DNA of 64,000 nucleotides from Pantoea sp. A4. Lineage in GTDB: Bacteria; Pseudomonadota; Gammaproteobacteria; Enterobacterales; Enterobacteriaceae. This document shows, piece after piece, positions 54,125 to 64,000 of the stretch. The stretch covers positions 124,001-188,000 of the forward strand of contig NZ_ALXE01000029.1 in the NCBI RefSeq assembly GCF_000295955.2, in the 5' to 3' direction. The notes beneath the pieces are model-generated. The model was not told the DNA's origin. It was given only the letters and a program-made list of their open reading frames with translations, and ran no database searches. Numbering within the stretch: position 1 is the first letter of the stretch; each line of letters starts with the position of its first letter. Both the position numbers and the translations under genes were made by a program.

Positions 54125-55186
54125 TTAAGGCTTTGCGACGCGAACCACTTCCTGAGCCACTCGCTGCGTTGCGTCTGGAATCGCTACCTGCCGCGCCTTT
54201 TGCGCCATCTCCAGCAAGGTTGCGCGGTCCCAGCCGCTTAATGTGTCGGCTACCGTTTCAGCGTTAAACTGCGGTTGCTCAAAAATACGGGCCGCCCCCG
54301 CCTTTTCCAGCGGCAGTGCGTTCCAGTACTGTTGACGATCTTTATGCTGGAAAGGCACGAAGATCGCCGGTAAACCTGCGGCAGCCACTTCACTCACCGT
54401 CAACGCGCCAGAACGGCACACAATGACGTCAGCCCAGGCATAAGCGGCAGCCATGTCATCGATAAATTCGGTGACTTTATGCTGCGGCTGCCCGGCTTGC
54501 TGGTAAGCCTGCTGCACTTCTGTCTGCGCGCCCTTGCCAGACTGGTGCCAGAGCGTAATGTTGTCGCCCATTAGCGCCGCAACTTGCGGTAATGTCTGGT
54601 TCAGAATGCGCGCCCCCTGGCTTCCTCCGACCACCAGTACCCGAACCGGGCCGGTGCGGTGCGCCAGACGTTCAGCGGGCAGGGGCAATGCCAATACATC
54701 GGTGCGCACCGGGTTCCCTACGACATCCGCGCTGGGAAATGCGCCGGGAAACGCCTGCATAACTTTGGTGGCAATCTTTGCCAGCCATTTATTGGTCAAT
54801 CCGGCAATCCCGTTCTGCTCATGCAATACCACCGGAATGCCGCAACTCCATGCAGCCAGGCCACCCGGCCCGGAAACATAGCCGCCCATCCCCAACACCA
54901 CATCGGGCTGCCAGCTTTTCATAATGCGGCGCGCCTGACGCCAGGCATTAAAGATGCGCAGCGGTGCTTGTATCAACGCCTTCAGGCCTTTGCCACGTAA
55001 GCCGCTAATACGAATAAATTCAATCTCAATGCCGTGCTTCGGCACCAGGTCAGCTTCCATGCGGTCAGCCGTTCCCAGCCACCGCACCTGCCAGCCTTGT
55101 TCCATTAAATGATGAGCAACCGCCAGCCCAGGGAACACATGTCCTCCGGTGCCACCGGCCATTACCATCAGTCGCTTACCACTCAT
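54125..55186 (-). CDS. murG: UDP-GlcNAc transferase MurG
   Basis: A 353-residue peripheral membrane glycosyltransferase that converts lipid I to lipid [22 protein letters not shown] and [18 protein letters not shown] are the two G loops, and [20 protein letters not shown] the GT-B donor site. The start overlaps the ftsW stop by 4 nt. Confidence 0.99.
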   Translation of the reverse strand: MSGKRLMVMAGGTGGHVFPGLAVAHHLMEQGWQVRWLGTADRMEADLVPKHGIEIEFIRISGLRGKGLKALIQAPLRIFNAWRQARRIMKSWQPDVVLGMGGYVSGPGGLAAWSCGIPVVLHEQNGIAGLTNKWLAKIATKVMQAFPGAFPSADVVGNPVRTDVLALPLPAERLAHRTGPVRVLVVGGSQGARILNQTLPQVAALMGDNITLWHQSGKGAQTEVQQAYQQAGQPQHKVTEFIDDMAAAYAWADVIVCRSGALTVSEVAAAGLPAIFVPFQHKDRQQYWNALPLEKAGAARIFEQPQFNAETVADTLSGWDRATLLEMAQKARQVAIPDATQRVAQEVVRVAKP

Positions 55187-56397
55187 CGGGCACTCCGGGT
55201 AAACGCCTGCGCTTTCGCCAGGCGCGTCTCAAAATCAATACGCAGAAGAAACACTATCGCCGTCGACATGATGATCAGACTGGAACCACCGTAACTGATC
55301 AGTGGCAATGTCAGTCCTTTGGTCGGCAACATCCCCGCTGCCGCACCCACATTAACCAGAGCCTGGAAGCTGAACCACACGCCAATTGAGCAGGCTAAAA
55401 AGCCGGAAAAGCGTTGATCGAGCTCCAGCGCACGACGGCCAATCGACATAGCGCGAAAAGCGACGAAGAATACCATTAACAGCGCTAAAACCACACCGGC
55501 ATAGCCCAGCTCTTCACCAATAATTGAGAAAATAAAATCGGTGTGCGCTTCAGGTAAATACTCAAGTTTTTGTACTGAGTTACCCAGCCCTTGCCCCCAG
55601 AATTCACCGCGCCCAAAGGCCATCAGAGACTGGGTTAACTGGTAGCCACTCCCGAAGGGATCTTCCCATGGGTTCCAGAAGGAGGTCACGCGGCGCATAC
55701 GGTAAGGTTCCGCCATGATCAGCAGGACGACGGCAAAGACGCCCGACCCGATAATCGCCAGGAACTGCCACAGTTTGGCCCCGGCCAGGAACAGCATCGC
55801 TAGCGTGGTAACAAACAGTACCACCACGGTGCCAAGGTCTGGCTGCGCCAACAGCAGCACGGCGAGGATAACCATCACCCCCATCGGCTTACAGAAGCCC
55901 CAGAAGTTGTTGCGCACCTCATCGACTTTTCGCACCAGGTAGCTGGCGAGGTAACAGAACAGGGAAAGTTTCGACAGTTCCGCAGGCTGAATACGCAGTG
56001 GGCCAAGGGCAATCCAGCGTGATGCCCCGTTAACGGAGCTCCCCACAACCAGTACGATCAGCAACATGACAACGGAGGCCACTAACATCACATTGGCGTA
56101 GCGTTGCCAAAACGCCATTGGCACGCGCAGCGTGACTAACGCCATCCCCGTCGCCAGTGCCAGATAGAACGCATCACGTTTGGCAAAGTAGAAAGGATCG
56201 CCCGAGTTACGCTGCCCGACAGGCATCGAAGCGGAGGTCACCATGACAAAGCCCACAATCGCCAGGCCGAGCGTCAGCCATAACAGCGTGCGGTCATACA
56301 AGACCGTTGGTGCGTCTTCGCTTTCGCGCGGGCCCATCACCCAGTCTTTCAGGCGAATGCCAAACCACAGCGCGATGGCAGAACCAGGAATACGCAT
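55183..56397 (-). CDS. ftsW: Septal peptidoglycan glycosyltransferase FtsW
   Basis: A 404-residue SEDS polymerase with about ten membrane helices. Signatures are [60 protein letters not shown] and the C-terminal [15 protein letters not shown]. It works with FtsI, encoded four genes upstream. The start overlaps the murD stop by one base. Confidence 0.98.
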   Translation of the reverse strand: MRIPGSAIALWFGIRLKDWVMGPRESEDAPTVLYDRTLLWLTLGLAIVGFVMVTSASMPVGQRNSGDPFYFAKRDAFYLALATGMALVTLRVPMAFWQRYANVMLVASVVMLLIVLVVGSSVNGASRWIALGPLRIQPAELSKLSLFCYLASYLVRKVDEVRNNFWGFCKPMGVMVILAVLLLAQPDLGTVVVLFVTTLAMLFLAGAKLWQFLAIIGSGVFAVVLLIMAEPYRMRRVTSFWNPWEDPFGSGYQLTQSLMAFGRGEFWGQGLGNSVQKLEYLPEAHTDFIFSIIGEELGYAGVVLALLMVFFVAFRAMSIGRRALELDQRFSGFLACSIGVWFSFQALVNVGAAAGMLPTKGLTLPLISYGGSSLIIMSTAIVFLLRIDFETRLAKAQAFTRSAR

Positions 56398-57713
56398 CAG
56401 CCTAACTCCTTCGCCAGTTGCGTGAAGATATCGCCACGCTGCTCAAAATTACGGAACTGATCGAGGCTGGCGCAGGCGGGGGACAAGACCACCATGTCAC
56501 CGCTCTGTACCTGAGCGGCGATCTGTTCCATAGCTTGCTGTAGGGTTTCGGTTCGTACCGACACTTCAGGACGCAGCGCAGCCAGTTCGTCGCCATCACG
56601 GCCGAAGCAGAACAGGCGCACATTATCGCCTTGCAGATACGGCAACAGCGGTGAGAAATCAGCGGATTTGCCATCACCACCCAACAGCAGCCATAACGTT
56701 CCGGCCACCTGAAGCCCGTTAAGCGCGGCTTCGGTGCTACCCACATTGGTGGCCTTGGAGTCGTTAATCCAGCGCACGCCCTTGTGCTGATAAGCCAGCT
56801 GGAAGCGATGCGGCAGCCCGCTGTAATGGGTTAACGCGGCGAGGCCAGAAGCGCGAGGAATGCCCACGGCATCCGCCAAGGCCAGCGCTGCCAGCGCATT
56901 GGTGTAGTTGTGCTGACCGACTAACTGCATCTCAGCGGTGTTCAGGACTTTCTCACCCTGAACGCGCAGCCAGGTACTCCCCTGCTGCTGATTCAGGTGA
57001 TAGTCGCCAAAATCGATACCGAAGCTGACACAGCGTTTGTCTGCACCGCGCACCGGCATGGTCAAAGCGTCATCGGCATTGACCACACAGACCTGCGCGT
57101 TTTCATAGATGCGCAGTTTAGCCGCACGGTACTGCTGCATTCCCAACGGATAGCGATCCATATGATCTTCCGTTACGTTGAGCACTGTGGCAGCGGCAGC
57201 TTTCAGGCTGTGCGTGGTCTCAAGCTGGAAACTGGAAAGCTCCAGGACATAAAGTTGTGCCGGGGATTTCAGCAGCGTCAGTGCGGGCAGGCCAATATTG
57301 CCTCCGACCCCCACCTGCCAACCGGCAGCACGTGCCATTTCACCTACCAGCGTCGTTACCGTGCTTTTGCCGTTGGAACCGGTGATCGCGACAATCGGGG
57401 CCTGAGCTTCCCGGCAGAACAGTTCGATATCACCGATGATCTCAATGCCTGCGTCAGCCGCTTCACTCAGTGCAGGATGCGCCAGCGCAATGCCTGGGCT
57501 GGCGATAATCAGATCCGCCGCCAGCAGCCAGTCAATGTTGATATCACCCACCCAACGCTCAACCTCAGCGGGAAGCTTATCCAGGCCCGGCGGCGACACA
57601 CGGGTGTCCATCACGCGGGGCGTAACGCCCTGCGCTAAAAAGAAATCAACACAGGAGAGGCCCGTGACCCCTAACCCGATGATGACGACTTTTCTGCCCC
57701 GATAGTCAGCCAT
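56397..57713 (-). CDS. murD: UDP-MurNAc-L-Ala--D-glutamate ligase MurD
   Basis: A 438-residue Mur ligase adding D-Glu. [20 protein letters not shown] binds [23 protein letters not shown] is the ATP loop, and [20 protein letters not shown] the conserved C-terminal-domain start. Same length as E. coli. It lies 2 nt after mraY. Confidence 0.99.
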   Translation of the reverse strand: MADYRGRKVVIIGLGVTGLSCVDFFLAQGVTPRVMDTRVSPPGLDKLPAEVERWVGDINIDWLLAADLIIASPGIALAHPALSEAADAGIEIIGDIELFCREAQAPIVAITGSNGKSTVTTLVGEMARAAGWQVGVGGNIGLPALTLLKSPAQLYVLELSSFQLETTHSLKAAAATVLNVTEDHMDRYPLGMQQYRAAKLRIYENAQVCVVNADDALTMPVRGADKRCVSFGIDFGDYHLNQQQGSTWLRVQGEKVLNTAEMQLVGQHNYTNALAALALADAVGIPRASGLAALTHYSGLPHRFQLAYQHKGVRWINDSKATNVGSTEAALNGLQVAGTLWLLLGGDGKSADFSPLLPYLQGDNVRLFCFGRDGDELAALRPEVSVRTETLQQAMEQIAAQVQSGDMVVLSPACASLDQFRNFEQRGDIFTQLAKELG

Positions 57714-57715
57714 AA

Positions 57716-58798
57716 TTAACGCACCTTCAGCGTTGCCAGGCCAATCAGCACCAGCATCAGTGAAATAATCCAGAAGCGCACGATAACGCGCGGCTCCGGC
57801 CAGCCTTTCAGTTCATAGTGGTGGTGAATCGGTGCCATGCGGAAAATACGTTGTCCGCGCAGCTTGAACGACCCCACTTGCAGGATCACCGACAGGGTTT
57901 CAACCACGAATACGCCGCCCATGATGAGCAGTAAAAATTCCTGACGCAGAAGAACAGCAATGGTTCCCAGCGCGCCACCGAGTGCCAGAGAACCGACATC
58001 GCCCATAAAGACCTGAGCCGGATAGGTGTTGAACCATAAGAAGCCCAAGCCAGCACCGACAATCGCGGTGCAGACAATCACCAGCTCACCGGCATGGCGC
58101 AGATAAGGAATATGCAGATACTCGGCAAACTTGACGTTACCCGTGGCCCACGCCACCAGCGCAAAACCAGCAGAAACAAACACCGTCGGCATGATAGCCA
58201 AACCATCAAGACCATCTGTCAGGTTGACCGCGTTACCGGTGCCCACAATCACGAAGTAGGCCAGCACCACATAGAACAGCCCTAACTGCGGCATGATGTC
58301 TTTGAAAAAGGGAACCACTAACTGCGTGGCAGGAGTGCCTTTACCGGCCACAAACAGGGCAAAAGCCACACCGATGGAGATGACTGACATCCAGAAATAT
58401 TTCCAGCGAGCAATCAGTCCCTTGGTATCTTTGCGTACCACTTTACGGTAGTCATCAACGAAGCCAATCACGCCAAAGCCGACCAGCACCACTAATACGC
58501 ACCAGACATACGGGTTGGAAGGATAGGCCCACATCAGCACCGAAATCGTGATGGAGGAGAGGATCATGATGCCGCCCATAGTCGGCGTACCACGCTTACT
58601 GAAGTGTGACTCTGGGCCATCGTTACGCACGACCTGGCCAATCTGCAATTTCTGCAACCAGGCGATTAAACGCGGTCCCATCCACAGCGAGAGGAACAGA
58701 GCAGTCAGCAGGCTGACAATGGCGCGAAACGTCAGATATGAAAAGACGTTAAAGCCAGTATAAAAAGTAGCCAGATGTTCGGCCAGCCAGACTAACAT
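57716..58798 (-). CDS. mraY: Phospho-MurNAc-pentapeptide translocase MraY
   Basis: A 360-residue polyprenyl-phosphate transferase with ten helices that makes lipid [30 protein letters not shown] (the DD motif), [16 protein letters not shown] and the [14 protein letters not shown] loop are complete, and [20 protein letters not shown] is the HHH motif. It overlaps murF by 7 nt. Confidence 0.99.
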   Translation of the reverse strand: MLVWLAEHLATFYTGFNVFSYLTFRAIVSLLTALFLSLWMGPRLIAWLQKLQIGQVVRNDGPESHFSKRGTPTMGGIMILSSITISVLMWAYPSNPYVWCVLVVLVGFGVIGFVDDYRKVVRKDTKGLIARWKYFWMSVISIGVAFALFVAGKGTPATQLVVPFFKDIMPQLGLFYVVLAYFVIVGTGNAVNLTDGLDGLAIMPTVFVSAGFALVAWATGNVKFAEYLHIPYLRHAGELVIVCTAIVGAGLGFLWFNTYPAQVFMGDVGSLALGGALGTIAVLLRQEFLLLIMGGVFVVETLSVILQVGSFKLRGQRIFRMAPIHHHYELKGWPEPRVIVRFWIISLMLVLIGLATLKVR

Positions 58799-60150
58799 GT
58801 TCCTTTCTCCTGTAAGCTCTGTACTACCTGCTCCATAGCGGCACTACGTGAACCTTTAATCAAAACGGTTATTTCCCGATGCTCGGACAACAGTGCCCGC
58901 AAACGTTCAGTTAAAGCAGGCTTGTCAGCAAAATGCTCGCCAACGCCACTGCTTTCACTAATGAGATGGCTGAGATGGCCGGTACTGAGTACGCGATCCA
59001 CCCCGGCATTTTTTGCTGCCAGACCCACTTCGCGATGGCACTGTTCTGCTTCATCGCCAAGCTCGCCCATGTCCCCGACCACCATCACGCGGTAGCCTGG
59101 CATCTCTGCCAACACCTGCGCTGCCGCCGTCATCGAACCGACGTTAGCGTTGTAGCTGTCGTCTAACAGCAACTGGTGTTCTGCGAGCTGAATGGGATAA
59201 AGACGGCCAGGAACGGCCTGTAGCGTTTTTAATCCAGCCTGTACCGCACTGAGCGGGGCATCAACAGAGAGCGCCAGCGCTGTTGCAGCGAGGGCGTTGG
59301 CAATGTTATGTCGCCCCGGCAGCGGCAGCGTAATGGCAATTTCACCCTGCGGGCTATGCAGGATGAAATGCGTGCCGTCGGCTTTAATTTGGATCTGGCT
59401 GGCATAGAAATCGTTGTGCTCACCCTGTGGAGAGAACCGCCAGACGCGTTTGCCATGCAGCTTCTCCTGCCAGTGTGGCCAGTCATTGCTGTCAGCATTC
59501 AGGATGGCAGTGCCCTGGGCCGGTAACCCCTGGAAGATCTCACCTTTGGCTTTTGCTACACCAGCCAGCGAGCCGAACCCTTCAAGGTGGGCCGCCGCCA
59601 GGTTGTTCACTAACGCACTTTCAGGACGCACTAGCTCAGTGGTGTAGGCAATTTCACCCTGGTGGTTGGCACCCATTTCAATCACGGCATACTGATGTTG
59701 CGGCGTCAGGCGCAGCAGTGTCATCGGCACGCCGAAGTCATTATTCAGGTTTCCGGCGGTGTAGAGCGTTTCACCACACTGGCGCAGAATCGCTGCGGTC
59801 ATCTCTTTGACCGAGGTTTTACCGGATGAACCCGTAAGACCCACAACGCGCGCTTTCGACTGCTGGCGAACCCAGCCAGCCAGCTTACCAAACGCGATGC
59901 GGGTATCAGCTACCACTACCTGCGGCACGTTGACGTCAAGGCGACGGCTGACCAACAGCGCCTGAGCGCCGTTAGCAATCGCATCGTTGACGAAATCATG
60001 CGCGTCAAAACGCTCGCCAATCAAAGCGACAAACAGACTACCCGCCGTCACTTTGCGTGTATCCGTCGTCACATCCTGCAAGCTACCATTGTCGCCTAAA
60101 AGCTCACCGCTGGTGATTTGAGCCAGGGTATCGAGCGTGATAGAAATCAT
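58792..60150 (-). CDS. murF: UDP-MurNAc-tripeptide--D-Ala-D-Ala ligase MurF
   Basis: A 452-residue Mur ligase that adds D-Ala-D-Ala. [20 protein letters not shown] is the ATP loop, [20 protein letters not shown] the middle motif, and [20 protein letters not shown] begins the C-terminal domain. Same length as E. coli. The start overlaps the murE stop by 4 nt. Confidence 0.99.
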   Translation of the reverse strand: MISITLDTLAQITSGELLGDNGSLQDVTTDTRKVTAGSLFVALIGERFDAHDFVNDAIANGAQALLVSRRLDVNVPQVVVADTRIAFGKLAGWVRQQSKARVVGLTGSSGKTSVKEMTAAILRQCGETLYTAGNLNNDFGVPMTLLRLTPQHQYAVIEMGANHQGEIAYTTELVRPESALVNNLAAAHLEGFGSLAGVAKAKGEIFQGLPAQGTAILNADSNDWPHWQEKLHGKRVWRFSPQGEHNDFYASQIQIKADGTHFILHSPQGEIAITLPLPGRHNIANALAATALALSVDAPLSAVQAGLKTLQAVPGRLYPIQLAEHQLLLDDSYNANVGSMTAAAQVLAEMPGYRVMVVGDMGELGDEAEQCHREVGLAAKNAGVDRVLSTGHLSHLISESSGVGEHFADKPALTERLRALLSEHREITVLIKGSRSAAMEQVVQSLQEKGTC

Positions 60151-61634
60151 GCAATCACCCCCAACAATGCAGCCACTGTGGTGCGGTCAGAGTAGTCAAA
60201 ACGTTTCTGGCCGATGATCTGATAGTCCTCGTGACCTTTACCCGCAACCAACACAATGTCCTGTTCCTGTGCCTGCATCACGGCATTAGTCACGGCCTGC
60301 GCGCGTCCCAGCACCACGTGGGCTTTACCGGGATCGAGTAAACCGGTGAGGATATCCGCCACAATTGCTTTAGGTTCTTCACTGCGTGGGTTGTCATCGG
60401 TGATCACCACCACATCAGCAAACTGTTCAGCAATCGCGCCCATCAGAGGCCGTTTGCCTTTATCACGGTCGCCACCGCAGCCAAACACACACCACAATTT
60501 CCCGCTACAGTGCAGGCGAGCCGCCAGCAAGGCTTTTTCCAGGGCATCAGGCGTATGGGCATAATCCACCACTACGGTGGGTTTATGCGGCGCGTTAAAC
60601 ACTTCCATTCGGCCACAGACCGGTTGCAATTGGCCCGCAACCTGAAGCAATTCAGCCAGCGGATAATCCAGCGCCAGCAAGGTGGCTAACGCCAGCAGTA
60701 AGTTGCTGACGTTAAATGCGCCCATCAGGCGGCTCTCAATTTCGCCTTCGCCCCAGCTGGAGCTGAAACGAATCCGCGCGCCATTGTCGTGGTAATCAAC
60801 GTCCGTGGCTTTTAACCAGCGGCCATGGCAACCCGATTGCAGGTTATTTTCCATCGTCACGGCTACCGCATCCGGTAACTGTGCCAGCCAGCGACGTCCG
60901 ACTTCATCATCCGCATTCAGGATCATTTCGCCGACCTGATGCTCAGAGAACAGCTGCCATTTAGCGGCTTCGTAGCTCTGCATATCACCGTGGTAATCGA
61001 GATGATCGCGACTCAGGTTGGTGAACACCGCAGCAGCAAAAGGCAGCGCCGCAACACGATGCTGTACCAGGCCATGTGAAGAGACTTCCATCGCGGTCAG
61101 CGCAGCACCCTGTTGCGCTAAGTCTTGCAACACATGCTGAACATCCACCGCTGAACCGGTGGTATTTTCCGTCGCCACCAGGTGCCCTAACAGACCGTTG
61201 CCGGTGGTTCCCATGACACCACTGGTCACCCCGAGCAGTTGTGCCCATTGGGCCAGCAGCTGGGTGGTCGTGGTTTTTCCGTTGGTGCCAGTGACACCAA
61301 TCAGCTGCATTTTCTCTGCGGGCTGTTGGTAAAAACGCCCGGCCAACGCCGAAAGACGCTGAGAGAGTTGTGCCAGGTAGATCACCGGCACGCCGTGAAT
61401 TTCACGGATATCGCCATCGCTGGCTTCGCCTTCTGCTTCGGCAATCACTGCCGCTACGCCCTGAGCAATCGCCTGCGGAATAAACCGCCGTCCGTCAGCA
61501 TGGTGGCCGGCGATCGCCACGAAAAGATCGCCAGCAGCCGCCGTGCGGCTGTCCAGTGTCATGTCACTCAGGGGACGCGCCGGCGCGTCCGGCACCCAGG
61601 GAGCCAGTAAGTCGCGCAGGTTACGATCTTTCAC
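60147..61634 (-). CDS. murE: UDP-MurNAc-dipeptide--meso-diaminopimelate ligase MurE
   Basis: A 495-residue Mur ligase. The start is the GTG of [20 protein letters not shown], which aligns with E. coli [10 protein letters not shown] and has GAGG 6 nt upstream; a GTG four codons earlier is less well placed. [20 protein letters not shown] is the ATP loop. [10 protein letters not shown] contains the DNPR motif that selects meso-diaminopimelate, as expected for a Gram-negative wall. The start overlaps the ftsI end by 14 nt. Confidence 0.98.
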   Translation of the reverse strand: MKDRNLRDLLAPWVPDAPARPLSDMTLDSRTAAAGDLFVAIAGHHADGRRFIPQAIAQGVAAVIAEAEGEASDGDIREIHGVPVIYLAQLSQRLSALAGRFYQQPAEKMQLIGVTGTNGKTTTTQLLAQWAQLLGVTSGVMGTTGNGLLGHLVATENTTGSAVDVQHVLQDLAQQGAALTAMEVSSHGLVQHRVAALPFAAAVFTNLSRDHLDYHGDMQSYEAAKWQLFSEHQVGEMILNADDEVGRRWLAQLPDAVAVTMENNLQSGCHGRWLKATDVDYHDNGARIRFSSSWGEGEIESRLMGAFNVSNLLLALATLLALDYPLAELLQVAGQLQPVCGRMEVFNAPHKPTVVVDYAHTPDALEKALLAARLHCSGKLWCVFGCGGDRDKGKRPLMGAIAEQFADVVVITDDNPRSEEPKAIVADILTGLLDPGKAHVVLGRAQAVTNAVMQAQEQDIVLVAGKGHEDYQIIGQKRFDYSDRTTVAALLGVIA

Positions 61635-63387
61635 TTGTTGCCTCACTTCCGTTATTCACCGGATCGTTCTTCTCATTAGTGGGTAATGCATCCGGCTCAA
61701 TATTCATGGTGCGTAAAACACCGCCCATGATGGCACCAAACACCGGAGCAGAAACCGCGCCGCCATAATATTTACCGGCCTGGGGATCGTTAATGACCAC
61801 CACCAGCGCGAAACGAGGGTGACTGGCAGGCGCTACGCCTGCGGTATAAGCAATGTATTTATTGACGTAACGTCCATCCGGACCGACTTTTTTTGCCGTA
61901 CCGGTTTTAATCGCAATCCGATAACCTTTGATCGCCGCTTTGATACCGCCGCCGCCAGGCAACGCCACGCTTTCCATCATGTGCATCACCGTCTTCACCA
62001 GAGGCTCTGGGAAGACGCGCTCACCTGCAACAGGGGGATCAACTTTGGTAATCGACAGCGGGCGATAGATGCCATAGCTGCCGATGGTTGCGTAGACACG
62101 CGCTAACTGTAACGGCGTTACCATTAGCCCGTAGCCGAAAGAGAAGGTGGCCCTCTCTATGTCAGACCACCGTTGTTTTTGCGGATATATGCCACTACTT
62201 TCTCCGACCAACCCCAAATTGGTTGGTTTACCCAGCCCAAAGCGCGCGTAAGTCTCTACCAGCGCTGAGGACGGCATCGCTAACGCCAGACGTGAAACAC
62301 CGACGTTACTCGATTTCTGTAGCACCCCGGTCAGGGTCAATTCGTTATAGCGCGCAACGTCTTTGATTTCGTGCCCGTTGATACGGTAAGGCACGGTGTT
62401 CAGTACGCTGCCCTCTTTAACCACACCGCGCTGTAGCGCCGTCATGACAACCATTGGCTTGACGGTCGATCCCGGTTCGAAGATGTCGGTAATCGCGCGG
62501 TTACGCATCACGTCTTTTGGCGTGTTGGCAAGATTGTTAGGGTTATAGGCTGGGCTGTTAGCCATGGCCAGCACTTCGCCGGTGTTGACGTCAACCAGCA
62601 CTGCCGTGCCCGATTCTGCTTTGTTAAACGCGACGGCGTTATTTAATTCGCGGTAAACCAACGCCTGCAGTCGGTCATCAATACTCAGCGTCAGGTTATG
62701 TGCAGCGCGGCTGTCTACCGAGGAGATATCTTCAATCACGCGGCCCTGACGGTCTTTACGCACCGTACGCTCACCTGGCGCGCCGGTCAGCCATTTGTCG
62801 AAGCTTTTCTCAATGCCTTCAATGCCCTGACCATCAATGTTGGTGAAGCCGATCAGATGAGAAGTCACCTGGCCTGCCGGGTAATAACGTCGGGATTCTT
62901 CGCGCAGATAAACGCCGGGGAGGTGGAGTTTCTTGATGTATTCGCCAATCGCCGGGTTGATCTGGCGGGCGAGATAAACAAAACGACCTTTAGGGTTGGC
63001 GTTAACGCGCGTGGAGAGTTGATCCAGCGGCATATTGATGGCATCAGCCAGCGCTTTCCAGCGGGTGTCTGCCGTGACACCACCGTGCTCATTCAGCTCT
63101 TTTGGATCAACCCAAACGGCATTAACCGGTACACTTACCGCCAGTGGACGCCCGGCGCGATCGCTGATCATGCCACGGGCAGTAGGCACCGCCTGCACAC
63201 GCAGAGAGCGTAAGTCGCCCTCTTTGACCAGACGATCGGGGTTGATCACTTGCAGCCAGGCCACGCGCGAAAGCAGGCCACAAAGCGCGAGCAGAATTCC
63301 GCCGCACAGCAACGCAAAACGCCAGCTGATAAAGCTGGCTTTGTTTTCCTGTTTTTTCAACTTCAGCGTTTTGCTAGCGCTGTTCAT
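61621..63387 (-). CDS. ftsI: Septal transpeptidase FtsI (PBP3)
   Basis: A 588-residue class B penicillin-binding protein with one N-terminal helix (about 20-40), a pedestal ([20 protein letters not shown]) and a transpeptidase domain. The active Ser is in [10 protein letters not shown], the SxN motif in [12 protein letters not shown], and KTGTAKKVG the third motif. It crosslinks septal wall with FtsW. It is the target of aztreonam-type beta-lactams. Same length as E. coli. Confidence 0.99.
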   Translation of the reverse strand: MNSASKTLKLKKQENKASFISWRFALLCGGILLALCGLLSRVAWLQVINPDRLVKEGDLRSLRVQAVPTARGMISDRAGRPLAVSVPVNAVWVDPKELNEHGGVTADTRWKALADAINMPLDQLSTRVNANPKGRFVYLARQINPAIGEYIKKLHLPGVYLREESRRYYPAGQVTSHLIGFTNIDGQGIEGIEKSFDKWLTGAPGERTVRKDRQGRVIEDISSVDSRAAHNLTLSIDDRLQALVYRELNNAVAFNKAESGTAVLVDVNTGEVLAMANSPAYNPNNLANTPKDVMRNRAITDIFEPGSTVKPMVVMTALQRGVVKEGSVLNTVPYRINGHEIKDVARYNELTLTGVLQKSSNVGVSRLALAMPSSALVETYARFGLGKPTNLGLVGESSGIYPQKQRWSDIERATFSFGYGLMVTPLQLARVYATIGSYGIYRPLSITKVDPPVAGERVFPEPLVKTVMHMMESVALPGGGGIKAAIKGYRIAIKTGTAKKVGPDGRYVNKYIAYTAGVAPASHPRFALVVVINDPQAGKYYGGAVSAPVFGAIMGGVLRTMNIEPDALPTNEKNDPVNNGSEATSERS

Positions 63388-63403
63388 TGCGTTACGGAAT
63401 TCC

Positions 63404-63724
63404 TTATTGCTGTACCACTATGTGTTCCTGTGAAGGATCGACGTGTTGCATATGCAATTTATCCGTTGCTATACGCTCGACCCTACTGTGATCGCCTAAC
63501 GCATTCTCTTCGAGAATCAGGTTACGCCATTCAATGTCCAGTGAATCACGCTCCAACACCAACTGCTCGCGCTGTGCGGTGAGCAGACGGGTTTTATGCG
63601 TCGTAGTAACGACCATGATCGCCGAAACCAGAACGGCCAGCAGTAACAGCACCGGGATTTTGCCGAAGCGCAGTAAATCTCCGCCAATCACACCGGGCAG
63701 GCTATGCCGCTCATTTCCGATCAT
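63404..63724 (-). CDS. ftsL: Cell division protein FtsL
   Basis: A 106-residue bitopic divisome protein: a cytoplasmic N terminus, a membrane helix (about residues 22-42, [20 protein letters not shown]), then a coiled coil ([20 protein letters not shown]) that pairs with FtsB. It is shorter than E. coli FtsL (121 residues) at the N terminus. The start overlaps the rsmH stop by 4 nt. Confidence 0.96.
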   Translation of the reverse strand: MIGNERHSLPGVIGGDLLRFGKIPVLLLLAVLVSAIMVVTTTHKTRLLTAQREQLVLERDSLDIEWRNLILEENALGDHSRVERIATDKLHMQHVDPSQEHIVVQQ

Positions 63725-64000
63725 GCGTCCGTTCTCTCCGCAATACGTAACACTGAACTACGTGCACGAGGGTTATCGGCCACTTCGATTTCCCCCGGCA
63801 CCAGCTTACCTAAACTTTTTAACTCCCGGCCGCCCAGCGCTTTGAGCTGTGCTTCCGTCATCGGAATACCGTGTGGAACCTGAACACCCCGGCTCTGGTC
63901 ACGCATAAAGCGCTTCACCAGGCGGTCTTCCAGTGAGTGGAAGCTGATGATGGATAACCGGCCACGAGGTGCTAGCGCTGCCAGCGAGCCTTTCAGGGCG
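63721..64000 (-). CDS. rsmH: 16S rRNA (cytosine1402-N4)-methyltransferase RsmH (C-terminal part)
   Basis: Only the last 93 codons lie in the window; the gene continues beyond the right edge. [20 protein letters not shown] then RFMRDQSRG is the diagnostic motif near the C terminus, and [16 protein letters not shown] is the family end. The enzyme N4-methylates C1402 in the ribosomal P site. It heads the dcw run seen here, with mraZ expected further right. Confidence 0.97.
   Translation of the reverse strand, partial: ALKGSLAALAPRGRLSIISFHSLEDRLVKRFMRDQSRGVQVPHGIPMTEAQLKALGGRELKSLGKLVPGEIEVADNPRARSSVLRIAERTDA

Noticed and set aside
56997..57638. 213-codon plus-strand ORF opposite murD
   Set aside because: Lies entirely within murD coding sequence; composition is that of an antisense frame and no family is recognisable.

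Overview
The window reads as a chromosomal segment of a member of the Enterobacterales, most likely Erwiniaceae (Pantoea/Erwinia-like). Two things point there. The minus-strand block at the right end has the enterobacterial dcw order. The accessory half carries a plant-associated type of gene content: a thiOSGF cluster, aromatic oxygenase genes, a UbiD-like gene and a DUF6543-type effector-like protein. Genus assignment is inference; no rRNA or tRNA gene was seen.

Left accessory half (1-32.4 kb): the 3' part of an AcrB-type RND pump with its NodT/OprM-type outer-membrane lipoprotein; an Rpn-family nuclease; an unlisted 34-residue membrane protein; a UPF0303 protein and a DUF3147 protein; a complete RcnR/RcnA nickel-cobalt efflux module with a recognisable operator; a FUSC/DUF1656/HlyD efflux operon with a LysR regulator; a TPP riboswitch driving thiO-thiS-thiG-thiF, in which ThiF carries a fused rhodanese-like tail; a TetR regulator and alpha/beta-hydrolase pair sharing the same 25-nt operator; a LysR/LysE exporter pair; a two-component Rieske oxygenase with a divergent LysR; two tandem DUF1471 stress proteins; and an IS605-like TnpB element. 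The element has landed beside a truncated IclR gene and a UbiD gene that has lost its whole central domain. Beyond it lie PadR, a siderophore-interacting ferric reductase, an SDR and an HbpS-like protein, then a Rob-like AraC regulator and a cyanide-insensitive-type cytochrome bd oxidase (cydA, cydB, DUF2474).

Right core half (32.4-64 kb): plus-strand treF (apparently with an ATT start); ampE and ampD on the minus strand; nadC, ppdD-hofB-hofC (type IV pilin and its assembly ATPase and platform protein), and coaE-zapD-yacG on the plus strand. Then, transcribed leftward, rsmH-ftsL-ftsI-murE-murF-mraY-murD-ftsW-murG-murC-ddlB-ftsQ-ftsA-ftsZ-lpxC-secM-secA, followed by an inserted DUF6543-like gene and mutT. 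The dcw genes overlap or nearly touch and make lipid II, build the septum, start lipid A synthesis and supply the Sec motor.

The most interesting observations are the TnpB/IclR/UbiD scar, in which the TnpB element abuts and would be guided by the ubiD 3' end; the effector-like gene placed between secA and mutT; the duplicated TetR operators; the Zn-less ThiF-rhodanese fusion; and the small membrane protein.
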